NCBI GenBank assembly: GCA_036555515.1
Contig: DATBLC010000141.1
Location: forward strand, 1-64,000
DNA: 64,000 nt
From: DATACQ01 sp036555515
GTDB lineage: Bacteria; Desulfobacterota; Binatia; UBA9968
Direction: 5' to 3'
Position 1 is the first letter of the stretch; the number at the start of each line of letters is the position of its first letter. The notes beneath the pieces are model-generated. The model ran no database searches. It was not told where the DNA came from and saw only the letters and a program-made list of their open reading frames with translations. A program made the position numbers and the translations under genes. Shown here in pieces: positions 43,607 through 51,669 of the stretch.

Positions 43607-44722
43607 GTGAGTTTTTTGCGCATTCAAAATCTTTACAAAACCTTTGATCGCGTGGTCGCCGTCGATCGCATTAACCTTCAGATCGCCGAAGGGGAATTCT
43701 TCACGCTTCTCGGGTCCAGCGGTTGCGGCAAGACTACGACGCTGCGCATGGTCGGAGGCCTGGAAAAACCCGACGGCGGTGAGATCCATCTGGGCGATCA
43801 ATGCCTGGTTTCCCGCGGCAAGAATATTTTTATCAAACCGGAAAAGCGCGACATGGGCATGGTCTTCCAGTCCTATGCGCTCTGGCCGCACATGACCGTA
43901 TTCGAAAATGTCGTTTACCCGCTGAAACTGCGCGGCATCAGGGGAAGCGCCGCAGAGAAGAAAGTCGCTGAGGTGCTTGGGCTCGTGGGATTGGCGGGTT
44001 TGGAGGAGCGGCCGGCGCCGGCATTGAGCGGCGGGCAACAGCAGCGGGTGGCGCTCGCCCGGGCGTTGGTATTCTCGCCAAAAGTGTTGTTGTTGGACGA
44101 ACCGCTGAGCAATCTCGACGCGCAACTGCGCGAGGAGATGCGCCGGGAATTAAAAGCTTTGCAGCAGCGCGTCAATGTCACCGTGATTTTCGTCACCCAC
44201 GATCAAATCGAAGCGTTGAGTTTGTCCGATCGGATCGCCATCATGAAATTCGGCGTGCTCGAACAGGTCGGCACCCCGACAGAAGTTTACTATCATCCCG
44301 CGACCCCGTTCGTGCGCGATTTTCTGGGGAAGACATTGTTGCTCCCAGGTAAAGTCCACAGTGCCACCGATCAACTGATCAACGTCGAGATTCCGCAGCA
44401 TGGGGCTACTCCGCTCGTCATCCAGCGCGGCAGCGCTGTCTCCGTTGGCAACGGTTCCCCAGCCGTCGGGCAGACCGTGATGGTCGCTATTCGCCCCGAG
44501 CAAGTTGCATTGTGGGGGAGCTTACCGGAGGGACGGACGAACATGATCCAGGCGAATTTACAGGCCGTCCACTTCCTGGGCGATCGTTACGAGTATACCG
44601 TGGCGCTTGGCTCCGAGACCCGCGTATTGGTTTCCCCCGCATCGCAGCAATTAAAAGCGGGTGAAAAGGTGTTTCTCGAGCTCAAGTCCGAAGGCATTTC
44701 CCTCTGGCCGCAGCAAAGTTAA
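43607..44722 (+). CDS. ABC transporter ATP-binding protein (FbpC/PotA-like)
   Basis: 371 residues from the GTG at 43607, preferred over 43598 for ribosome-site spacing. Walker A GSSGCGKTT (36-44), Q-loop VFQSYALWP, signature LSGGQQQR (140-147), Walker B LLLDEPLSNLD (161-171), H-loop FVTHDQ. The C-terminal ~130 residues form the OB-like TOBE regulatory domain of the MalK/FbpC type. It energises the permease at 41751; a 120-base gap between them holds a small hairpin (CGAGAAT...ATTCTCG). Confidence 0.94.
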   Translation: MSFLRIQNLYKTFDRVVAVDRINLQIAEGEFFTLLGSSGCGKTTTLRMVGGLEKPDGGEIHLGDQCLVSRGKNIFIKPEKRDMGMVFQSYALWPHMTVFENVVYPLKLRGIRGSAAEKKVAEVLGLVGLAGLEERPAPALSGGQQQRVALARALVFSPKVLLLDEPLSNLDAQLREEMRRELKALQQRVNVTVIFVTHDQIEALSLSDRIAIMKFGVLEQVGTPTEVYYHPATPFVRDFLGKTLLLPGKVHSATDQLINVEIPQHGATPLVIQRGSAVSVGNGSPAVGQTVMVAIRPEQVALWGSLPEGRTNMIQANLQAVHFLGDRYEYTVALGSETRVLVSPASQQLKAGEKVFLELKSEGISLWPQQS

Positions 44723-44770
44723 TCTTCTCCGCGGCGAATCTGAAATGGCAAATTTCACATCGCAGATTCA

Positions 44771-44998
44771 CTAATGAGTTCATTGGTTAGTGACATACGC
44801 CGACCAAGGGGCGAGTCGTGGAAAGCGTGGGCACTCGAACGCAAAGGAATGGTTCTGGCCCGTGCCGTTGGAATTACCACCCGTGGAGTGGACCGGGTGG
44901 CGGCCGACGAGGCACAGGCCTATTGCCCGCGCTTGCAAGGACTTGTCCCTTGGTGCTTGCCGATTCGAAGTTGTCTAAATGCTTATGAACTCCTCAAG
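44771..44998 (+). repeat. MITE-like or structured repeat, copy 1
   Basis: A block of about 155 bases here (core 44798-44950) aligns without large gaps to 53920-54070: both read GGGCACnnnAnCGCAAAGG, then TGGAnnGGACnGGGTGGnGG. CTAATGAGTT near the left end mirrors GAACTCATTAG at the right end of copy 2, so the element probably has inverted termini. A frame of 103 codons (44774-45085) crosses it but is not conserved in copy 2. Confidence 0.55.
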
Positions 44999-45027
44999 AG
45001 CATTCAATCGCGGGTGGACTCCTTAAT

Positions 45028-45049
45028 AACTGCAGAACCCGGGTTTAAC
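45028..45049. repeat. Solo terminal repeat of the 243-bp MITE family
   Basis: AACTGCAGAACCCGGGTTTA resembles the MITE end AACTGCGGAATCCGGGTTCA (48867 and 59176). It supplies the stop codon of the MFS gene (TTA at 45045-45047 on the plus strand). Confidence 0.4.
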
Positions 45050-46280
45050 GAAATGTCCGTATCGCCGGAACTTTCCACGTCGTGATCAAAGTGACTGCCG
45101 ATACCAACAACCCGCCCAAGACCGTCGCCGCTGGCGCCCCGATCAACGGTATAAGCACGCCGGATTGAACTTGCCCCAGCGGATGGAGCCCGCGGTTGCT
45201 CAATTGAAAGACTCCCATCACCCGGCCGCGAAAACCATCGGGTGTGGTCATCTGAAGAATCGTCCCGCGCGATGCGCCCCAGATAGTATCGGCCGCACCG
45301 ACGAATCCCATGAGCAAAAGCGACAACAGGAACGACGGCGAAATACCGAAGAGGGCAAAAGCTCCGCCATAAAAAATCGCCGAGATAAAAAGAATATTGC
45401 CTTGACAGGGGCGTTGGCCGATACCGATGTAAACGCTGGAGCCGATGACGGCGCCGAGGCCACGCGCGGATTGGAGAAGTCCGAAGCCGTGGGCGCCGAC
45501 GCGCAGGACGTCACTGGCGAAGATGGTGAGCACCGTATGGTTCAGACCGAAGATGGACGCCATCGCTTCCATGGCCATCACGCCGAGAACGACGGGCCGA
45601 GAGGTGATGTAGGAAAAGCCCTCGGTGGTTTCGCTGAGCAGGCTAGGCCGCTTGGGGTTACTCTTCGAAGTTACGCGCATCATTAATATGGCGACCACGA
45701 CGAAGATATAGCTTGCCGCATTGGCGTAAAACGCGCCCGCGGTTCCCATCCAACTGATCGCGATGCCGGCGAGAAAAGGTCCCACGAGTGCCGATCCCTT
45801 CCACAACAAAGAGTTCAGCGCTACCGCATTGGGCAGCGCGGCGCGCGGCACTAGATTTGGAAACAGCGCCTGGCGCGCCGGCCCGTCGAAGGATCCCACC
45901 GAGGCATTGAGAAACGTGAACATGTAGATGTGCCACGGTTCGATCCGGCCGGAATGATCGAGAATGCCTAGACTAAGTGCCAATAGTCCGGAGGCGATTT
46001 CGGTGCAAAGCATGACTCTACGGCGGTCGTAACGGTCGGCGAAGGTGCCACTGATGACACCGAGGCCGATGGCTGGAACCGCGCGAAAGATTCCATTCAA
46101 ACCGAGCAGGACGGCTGAGCCGGTGAGCTGGTATAGGAGCCAGTTCGTCGCCGTCATCTGCATCCAGGTGCCGATGTTGGAAATTAAATGGCCGGTCCAA
46201 AACAGGCGAAAATCGCGGTAATGCAGCGCGGCGAGTTTACCGGATGGTTGTTTGTCGGAGCCGGTGAATTCGTTGATCAT
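45045..46280 (-). CDS. MFS exporter (EntS/MFS_3-like)
   Basis: 411 residues with about 12 membrane segments. Typical MFS_3 text: FRLFWTGHLISNIGTWMQ, GTFADRYDRRRVMLCTE (loop 2-3 motif), DGPARQALFPNLVPRAALPN, and RGRVMGVFQLSNRG. Members export siderophores or drugs. The gene ends inside a repeat terminus, so its last residues may be altered. It is the most downstream of three minus-strand genes with the dioxygenase and the propeller protein. Confidence 0.9.
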   Translation of the reverse strand: MINEFTGSDKQPSGKLAALHYRDFRLFWTGHLISNIGTWMQMTATNWLLYQLTGSAVLLGLNGIFRAVPAIGLGVISGTFADRYDRRRVMLCTEIASGLLALSLGILDHSGRIEPWHIYMFTFLNASVGSFDGPARQALFPNLVPRAALPNAVALNSLLWKGSALVGPFLAGIAISWMGTAGAFYANAASYIFVVVAILMMRVTSKSNPKRPSLLSETTEGFSYITSRPVVLGVMAMEAMASIFGLNHTVLTIFASDVLRVGAHGFGLLQSARGLGAVIGSSVYIGIGQRPCQGNILFISAIFYGGAFALFGISPSFLLSLLLMGFVGAADTIWGASRGTILQMTTPDGFRGRVMGVFQLSNRGLHPLGQVQSGVLIPLIGAPAATVLGGLLVSAVTLITTWKVPAIRTFR

Positions 46281-46307
46281 AAGGAGAGTGTTCTATGTCA
46301 AATGTGC

Positions 46308-46425
46308 GTGGGCCGATGCGTCATGCCCGACCCCGATCGGGGTCGAGGGCAGGCTGCGGCGGGCATCCAGGTTCGTTCTATAAAGATTAGCACGAAAGAC
46401 TGGATTCCCGCGTGCGCGGGAACGA
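46308..46425. repeat. REP palindromes between MFS and extradiol dioxygenase
   Basis: Contains CCCCGATCGGGG (about 46333-46344) and TTCCCGCGTGCGCGGGAA (about 46405-46422), two perfect palindromes of the dispersed REP type, in a 211-base spacer with no gene. Confidence 0.55.
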
Positions 46426-46491
46426 CGAAACGAGGATTGGCGGTTTACGGTCGATAATCTCAACAACGTCCAGTGATACTCGAACTCGGCG

Positions 46492-47394
46492 TCAGCTCAT
46501 TTCCCAATACGCAAAACCCATGGCGCAGCCGACGCCAGTCCGGGTGCGATAGAGTGGAAGGTAGTCGACAACCTGTCCTTGGCTATCCGCCGCGCCGGCG
46601 ATGACGATCCAGTTTAAAATTTCCGATGTGCCTTCGCGAAACACCGACGAGGGCATCGCGCTCATGTAAGCCGTATCATTGCTTTGCAGTGCCTTGAGAA
46701 AGCCGGCGTCCAATGACTCGTCGATCTTTGTGTGGCTCAGACCACCGGAGGCGGCGATGACGACGCGGCCGTCGCTCGGATATTGGCGGATGACCGATGC
46801 CAGCGCTTTTCCGAATTGCAGGCAGCGCTTAGCCGACGGCGCCGGTGGATAGTAGGTATTAACCATTACCGGGATCACGCGACAATTCGCATCGGGCACG
46901 AGAAACTTGAGCACCCGGGCGAATGCGTGGCCAAGACCGCCGTCGTAACGGGTTTTTTTAGAATAAGACGGATCGAAACCGTGATCCATGAGTCCGGTGA
47001 GCAAGGCCTCGGCCATCCTGGCATCGACTCGGTACTTCGTGCGGTTTGCCGATCGCGGCTGCTTGAGATAGCGCAGGCTCACGCTCGCTTCCGCTTCCTC
47101 GCCCATGTAAATCGTAAACGGCGGCATGTTGTCGTCGACGAGATTTTCATGCTGGTCGTCGCCTACGACGATCAAAACATCCGGCCGTAAGGCCTCGATG
47201 CGCCGGCGCAGCTTCTCGATGGCGGACATGCAGCCGTGCCATTTGGTCCACTTGACGTCGTCGGTTTCATTTTCAAGCCCCGGCTTGTCCGGCAGGTTCT
47301 CACTCTGGCGATTTTGCAACAGATGCCAATTCCCAGGATCGAGCATCAATTGTGGAGCGTGTGACATAGCCACGCAGCCGACTAGATTGGCCAT
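46492..47394 (-). CDS. Class III extradiol ring-cleavage dioxygenase, LigB-like
   Basis: 300 residues from the ATG at 47394 (MANLVGCVAMSHAPQ); the longer frame to 47454 runs through a repeat. Family features: N-terminal SHAPQ (iron-ligand His), VVGDDQHENLVDDNMPPF (second metal His), AASGGLSHTKIDESLD. LigB-type beta subunits cleave protocatechuate, gallate or related catechols with Fe(II). No separate alpha subunit (LigA) is seen. Supports the aromatic-catabolism reading of the region. Confidence 0.88.
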   Translation of the reverse strand: MANLVGCVAMSHAPQLMLDPGNWHLLQNRQSENLPDKPGLENETDDVKWTKWHGCMSAIEKLRRRIEALRPDVLIVVGDDQHENLVDDNMPPFTIYMGEEAEASVSLRYLKQPRSANRTKYRVDARMAEALLTGLMDHGFDPSYSKKTRYDGGLGHAFARVLKFLVPDANCRVIPVMVNTYYPPAPSAKRCLQFGKALASVIRQYPSDGRVVIAASGGLSHTKIDESLDAGFLKALQSNDTAYMSAMPSSVFREGTSEILNWIVIAGAADSQGQVVDYLPLYRTRTGVGCAMGFAYWEMS

Positions 47395-47397
47395 AAA

Positions 47398-47485
47398 TCT
47401 ATTTTCTGGTTCTAGTTCCAAGTTTCTGGTTCCCAACCTCCAAATCGAAACCATAAGTCAGGAACCAGAAACTAGGAACTGTTTC
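47398..47485. repeat. Inverted TTCTGGTTC...GAACCAGAA repeat
   Basis: TTCTGGTTCTAGTTCC with a second TTTCTGGTTCCC on the left, and GGAACCAGAAACTAGGAACT on the right. Complementary arms and roughly 9-10 base spacing recall the GTTCAA arrays with a different core. It fills the spacer between the propeller and dioxygenase genes. Confidence 0.5.
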
Positions 47486-47489
47486 TTTG

Positions 47490-48533
47490 CTACGCGTGGG
47501 CCGCCTTCATGTCGGTAAGCTCGGGTGCTTTCGCATCGATTTTGAACCAGCTCGCGCCGCTGTCTTCGCTGCCGAACAAACTGCCGTTGCGCTGGGCGGC
47601 GAACATCCGGTCAGGATTGGACGGCTCGAAGGCAAAGGCTTCCACGAAGCTTTGGTTGGCTTGTGAAACTGCATTGTCAAGCTTCTTCCAGCTCTTGCCG
47701 CTGTCGGTGGATTGAATTAAAAACGCTTCGGCGCCGCTCGAACGCTTTCTCCATTGGCCGGGCTGGCCGTTGGCCACCGCGGAGTAAATCACATTGGACT
47801 TCTTCGGGTGGATGGTCAGCGGCACCGAGTATTCTTCCTTGAATTCGGCAGCCATCGGCGCCCAATTCTTGCCGCCGTCTTCGCTTGAATATAAGGCGCG
47901 CCCCGGCGCTTTTCCCGCCCGGCAGTCGTGCCCGCCAGTGGCGATAAAGATCCTGTTGCTATCCTCCGGATGCAACACGATGGTGTGCACGTCGCAGTCG
48001 AGATTCTTGTTGAGCAGTTCCCAGTTTTTGCCGCCGTCGGTGGTTTTGAGCATATAGCCGACTTGCAGCGCGATGTACATGGTCTGCGGATCTTTGGGGT
48101 CGATGGTGATATCGCGCACGTGCGGTTCCACGACGGCGACCGGATAGGTGATGGTGGAAACCCATGGAATGTTCCATACGGAATCGAGCCGGTCCCAGCT
48201 CTTAGCGCCATCGTGGCTGATGAAAACGTCGATGGGCTCGGTGCCCGCATAGAGCGTGTTGGGATGGATGGGATCGAAGCTGAGGCAACGCACCTTGCCA
48301 GGGCCGCGCTTACCATAGCTCGGTTTTTTCCAGGTGGCACCGAAGTCTTCGCTAAGCCAGACGCCGTCGCCTCGGGTGCCGGCGAAAACTTTGTTCGGCG
48401 CAACCGGCGACACCGCGACTTCCGGCACTTCCCAGTCCTTAAGCCCGTGGTTTTCTATTTTCCAAGCGCGGCCGTCTTCGCTTTTTAACGTGACGACGCC
48501 CTCATCCGTTCCAAGATATAGAATCGACGCCAT
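47490..48533 (-). CDS. Asp-box (BNR/sortilin/Ycf48-like) beta-propeller protein
   Basis: 347 residues, no signal peptide. Six Asp-box motifs: SEDFGATW, SHDGAKSW, TTDGGKNW, SEDGGKNW, STDSGKSW, SEDSGASW, each after a hydrophobic strand, indicating a seven-bladed-type propeller. Ribosome site AAGGAGG (48543-48549 on the plus strand). Related proteins are often called glycosyl hydrolases from the Asp box alone, which is not evidence of activity. Role unknown; it may bind a partner or ligand for the dioxygenase operon. Confidence 0.85.
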   Translation of the reverse strand: MASILYLGTDEGVVTLKSEDGRAWKIENHGLKDWEVPEVAVSPVAPNKVFAGTRGDGVWLSEDFGATWKKPSYGKRGPGKVRCLSFDPIHPNTLYAGTEPIDVFISHDGAKSWDRLDSVWNIPWVSTITYPVAVVEPHVRDITIDPKDPQTMYIALQVGYMLKTTDGGKNWELLNKNLDCDVHTIVLHPEDSNRIFIATGGHDCRAGKAPGRALYSSEDGGKNWAPMAAEFKEEYSVPLTIHPKKSNVIYSAVANGQPGQWRKRSSGAEAFLIQSTDSGKSWKKLDNAVSQANQSFVEAFAFEPSNPDRMFAAQRNGSLFGSEDSGASWFKIDAKAPELTDMKAAHA

Positions 48534-48609
48534 AGGATTTACCTCCTTCTGGAATGTCGCTGACTCTACTACAGAATTCCCCGGGCGAACAAGACTGCAA
48601 ATCGGCCAG

Positions 48610-48650
48610 CCCGTTCAAATCGTTCCAACCATTCCAGCTGTTCAACTCGG
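48610..48650. repeat. 9-nt GTTCCAA array (left arm only)
   Basis: CGTTCAAAT, CGTTCCAAC, CATTCCAGC, TGTTCAACT at 9-base register immediately before the 243-bp MITE, which appears to have replaced the right arm. Confidence 0.5.
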
Positions 48651-48885
48651 ATTCTGCAGTTGGACTGAGGAGAGGGCAAGCGAGGTGGAACCCTGGAGTA
48701 GCGAAGGCGTCCACCTGTAAAATTTCAAAGTCATTTTGCGCTTTTGCACTTCGTCGTTACGAGCTTTAACGTTCTGTCGAAGCACCATTGCTCGATGTAT
48801 GCTCAGAGGCAGAAACCCATCGACTTTGCTACGGAAGGGTTGCGCCTCGCGCTTCCTGTCGAGCGCAACTGCGGAATCCGGGTTC
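48643..48885. repeat. 243-bp MITE-like element, copy A
   Basis: Terminal inverted repeats CAACTCGGATTCTGCAGTTG (48643-48662) and CAACTGCGGAATCCGGGTTC (48866-48885) match at 18 of 20. The interior is homologous to copy B (58952-59195) in the opposite orientation; for example TGGAGTAGCGAAGGCGTCC here and its complement there. No transposase inside. Confidence 0.75.
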
Positions 48886-49034
48886 AACCCCTCCTTGATA
48901 CACTGCCCGCGATGCGGGGAGGAAACCGGTGGGGGCCAATCGAATCTAATCCGAGAGCGAATCGGTAAAATCAATTGAACTACTAACCAAATTCGTTGAC
49001 GGTGGGTTAACCGCGTGTTACTAAGCCGGTTATC

Positions 49035-49820
49035 GTGGTAGGGAGATTAACAACCCTTGCTGAGCCCTGCGATCCCGCTCAGGACAAACTCCGTAGAAAC
49101 ATCCAAAATCTCAAGCGGCGGCTGGTCGAAGGCATTCGAGTCATCACCGGCGAAGGCGTGCTCAGCGGCTCGGGTCATTTGAGCGCGCGGATTCCGGGGA
49201 CGGAAACGTTTCTTATCAATCCGCGTTTTGCCGGTGTGCTCGCCGATCCGAAAGACATCTGCACGGTGAACTTCGACGGCAAGCGGATCTCCGGCCAAGG
49301 GCCGATTCCCTCCGAGACGCCGATTCATGCGGCGGTTTACCGCGCGCGGCCCGATATCGGCAGCGTAATTCACTGCCACGCGCGCTATTCGATTCTCGTC
49401 GGCTTACTCGACCAGGGTCTGATTCCCTTCAATCGCGAAGCGCGCATCTTCGCCGACGGTGTGCCGGTGTTTCCGGTAAGCAAAGGAATCAATGACTTTG
49501 AACTGGCGCGCCGCATGGTCGATAACTTGGGACCGCACTATGCGACGTTTCTGCGCGGGCATGGTGTGGTGGTGTGCGGCCCCGGTATCGAAGGCGCATG
49601 CATCTCGGCGATTCAACTCGAGCGCGCGTGCCAGGATCAGCTTTTGATGATGAGCATCACGCAACTGAAACCGATGGCTGATGCGGGCACCGGCCGAAAT
49701 AACGCGCGGCTGGAGAATCCTTATCGGGCGTGGCCGTTTCTCCTGTACAAACACCAGGTAAAATCGAAGGCGCGAATTCGCGCCGAGCTTCGCACGTTGA
49801 AGGAAGGCGAGCACTACTGA
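49035..49820 (+). CDS. Class II aldolase/adducin family protein
   Basis: 261 residues (GTG at 49035 is uncertain; the homologous core begins near LRRNIQNLKRRLVEG). Family text: SGSGHLSARIPG, VIHCHARYSILVG (metal histidines), and FLRGHGVVVCGPG. Zinc-dependent class II aldolases/decarboxylases act on phosphosugars or hydroxy-acids; here a decarboxylase of a small aromatic or dicarboxylic acid is possible. Its stop overlaps the next ATG (TGATG), coupling it to a binding protein. Confidence 0.87.
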   Translation: MVGRLTTLAEPCDPAQDKLRRNIQNLKRRLVEGIRVITGEGVLSGSGHLSARIPGTETFLINPRFAGVLADPKDICTVNFDGKRISGQGPIPSETPIHAAVYRARPDIGSVIHCHARYSILVGLLDQGLIPFNREARIFADGVPVFPVSKGINDFELARRMVDNLGPHYATFLRGHGVVVCGPGIEGACISAIQLERACQDQLLMMSITQLKPMADAGTGRNNARLENPYRAWPFLLYKHQVKSKARIRAELRTLKEGEHY

Positions 49821-50878
49821 TGTTTTTCAAAATCATTATTAAGGCTCAAGACGCACCGTGGCGTAAATGTGATGTGATCGTCTTTATATTCTTAATAGTA
49901 CTTTGGCTAACCATCGCGACGATCAATGGCCACGCGCAGGACAAAAAACTTGACTCCTTCACGATCTCTTTCGCATCGGTGTCCGGTACGCGCGCGCCGC
50001 TCTGGATTGCCAAGGACCTGGGGCTTTTCGAAAAATACGGTTTGGACGGCAATCTGGTTTACATCGCTTCCGGCGTGACCTCGGTGAACGCATTGCTCGG
50101 CGGCAGCGTCGATATCATCGCCGCCTCCGGTTCGTCGGCGGTCGGCGCCGCTGCGCGCGGCGCGCCGCTGGTCATTATCGCCAGTCTGGGACATATCGCG
50201 TACAAACTAATCGCTCACCCTTCTATCACCAGCGTCCAGGGACTGAAAGGAAAAATCATCGGATCGAGCCGGATCGGCGCGGGCACGGATTTCGCGCTGC
50301 AGCGGCTTCTTCCGAAGCTCGGCTTGACGCCCGGGAAAGATGTCACATTGCTTCCCACGGGCATCAGCGAATCCGACCGCCGCATGATTATGCTTGTGCA
50401 AGGCAAGATCGATGCGACGTTGGGCACGGAAGATAATTTGCTTCAGCTGGAGGCGCGCGGCATGAAGTTTTCGGTGCTCGCCGATGTCTATGAAGCCGGC
50501 GTGTACACCACCGGCAGCGACATTGCGACCAACCGCCAGTTGTTAAAACAAAAACCGCGGCAACTCAAAGCTTTTCTCATGGCCATCAGCGAGGGGATCT
50601 ACATCGGCCGGACGCACAAGGAACAAGCCTACCGTGTTTATCGGAAGTATCTGAAGGTCGAAGACGCCAAAATGTTGGAATCGATGCACAAGAATTATCT
50701 GCTCGGCTCCATTCCGGCGCGGCCCTTTCCCAAGGAAGAAGCGATTCAAAACGATATCGAGGATCTCAGCCACAGTTACGCTCACCTCAAGGGACGAAAG
50801 GCCGCCGAGTTTCTCGATATCTCCCTGCTCAAGAGTTTGGAAGACGAAGGTTTCTTCAAGAAATTTTACGGCAAGTAG
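49820..50878 (+). CDS. NMT1/SsuA-type ABC substrate-binding protein (2)
   Basis: 352 residues from ATG 49820; the first ~40 residues hold a long hydrophobic stretch ending NGHAQDK, compatible with a signal peptide. Text: SGTRAPLWIAKDLGLFEKYG, GSVDIIAASGSSAVG, and a C-terminal SLLKSLEDEGFFKKFYGK. Coupled to the class II aldolase and thus probably receptor for that pathway. The NFACT-R gene begins 21 bases after it. Confidence 0.85.
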   Translation: MFFKIIIKAQDAPWRKCDVIVFIFLIVLWLTIATINGHAQDKKLDSFTISFASVSGTRAPLWIAKDLGLFEKYGLDGNLVYIASGVTSVNALLGGSVDIIAASGSSAVGAAARGAPLVIIASLGHIAYKLIAHPSITSVQGLKGKIIGSSRIGAGTDFALQRLLPKLGLTPGKDVTLLPTGISESDRRMIMLVQGKIDATLGTEDNLLQLEARGMKFSVLADVYEAGVYTTGSDIATNRQLLKQKPRQLKAFLMAISEGIYIGRTHKEQAYRVYRKYLKVEDAKMLESMHKNYLLGSIPARPFPKEEAIQNDIEDLSHSYAHLKGRKAAEFLDISLLKSLEDEGFFKKFYGK

Positions 50879-50899
50879 CCGGAAACGATCAGGCGACGT

Positions 50900-51316
50900 T
50901 TGAGCAAGAATAAACCGCGAATCATTCGCTACGAACTTCCCGGCGCCTGGGATTTGCTGGTCGGCGCGACGGACGCCGCCAACGATTATCTCAGCACGAC
51001 TGTTGCTCAACCTGACGATTGGTGGTTTCACGCCGATGGCGTGCCGGGCAGTCACGTCATTCTGCGGGCAAAACCGGATGAAGAGCCGAGTAGAAAAACA
51101 ATACGGCAAGCCGCGGCGGTGGCCGCCTATCACAGCAAATCACGCGGTGCCGGCGCAGCCAAAGTCCATTGCACGCGCGCTCGACATGTAAGCAAACCGC
51201 GCGGCGTAAAAGCCGGAACCGTTCATGTGTCGCAGGGCAAGGCCCTCAAGGTTTATCCCAGCATCGATTTCGCCGCTAGAGTGACAAAAGCGATGAAAGA
51301 TCAGGAGTGTCAATAA
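50900..51316 (+). CDS. Stand-alone NFACT-R domain protein
   Basis: 138 residues from a TTG start (the only candidate, since the preceding TAG is in frame 24 bases upstream). DDWWFHADGVPGSHVILR is the core motif of the NFACT-R (DUF814) domain found at the C-terminus of RqcH/FbpA ribosome-quality-control factors. AAAVAAYHSKSRGAG and VHCTRARHVSKPRG follow, fitting RNA or peptidyl-tRNA binding. No N-terminal NFACT-N or helix-hairpin-helix part. Location beside a transport receptor is unusual. Confidence 0.85.
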   Translation: MSKNKPRIIRYELPGAWDLLVGATDAANDYLSTTVAQPDDWWFHADGVPGSHVILRAKPDEEPSRKTIRQAAAVAAYHSKSRGAGAAKVHCTRARHVSKPRGVKAGTVHVSQGKALKVYPSIDFAARVTKAMKDQECQ

Positions 51317-51325
51317 ACTACACCC

Positions 51326-51591
51326 ATGCAGAGCGTTACGCTCGCGTATAGAAACGTTGACCGGTTGCCTGTGATCTGCGCCATTCGCGAAATGGCCAAA
51401 CGGCACTATGACTATCTGCCGCATGCGCTGGCAGCCGGATTAAAAGTTCTGCGGTTCCCGATATTCCCATCGTCGGCCACTTCGCCCAGGCGTGCCCGTC
51501 GGAGTTCGCGCGCGGAAATCCCGCATTGTGGGATCTCCACTGGGTGAAAGAGCTGGATGATGAAGGGTTTATCGACGCTCTCACCGCGTAA
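51326..51591 (+). pseudogene. Decayed NMT1/THI5-like gene
   Basis: The first frame reads TLAYRNVDRLPVICAIREMA, like the N-terminus of an NMT1/THI5-type protein. From about 51430 the frame shifts, and the other frame ends ALWDLHWVKELDDEGFIDAL before TAA, which matches ALWDLHYLRELDNSGFIDEL at the end of 34257-35198. The middle ~230 residues are missing, so an internal deletion with frameshift is likely. Confidence 0.6.
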
Positions 51592-51669
51592 GATCTAGCC
51601 GCCTCGAGAGCGGTTTGCCGCGGCAACGAAAAGAGGTAAGCTCTCAATCGGCCCAAGAAAGTAAGACTC

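Noticed and set aside
44774..45085. 103-codon frame over the repeat at 44771-44998
   Set aside because: The related repeat copy at 53889-54115 does not keep this frame open, so it is probably non-coding repeat DNA.
47490..48533. Assignment of the Asp-box protein as a glycosyl hydrolase
   Set aside because: Asp boxes mark propeller folds in many non-enzymes; no sialidase catalytic residues were identified, so only the fold is claimed.
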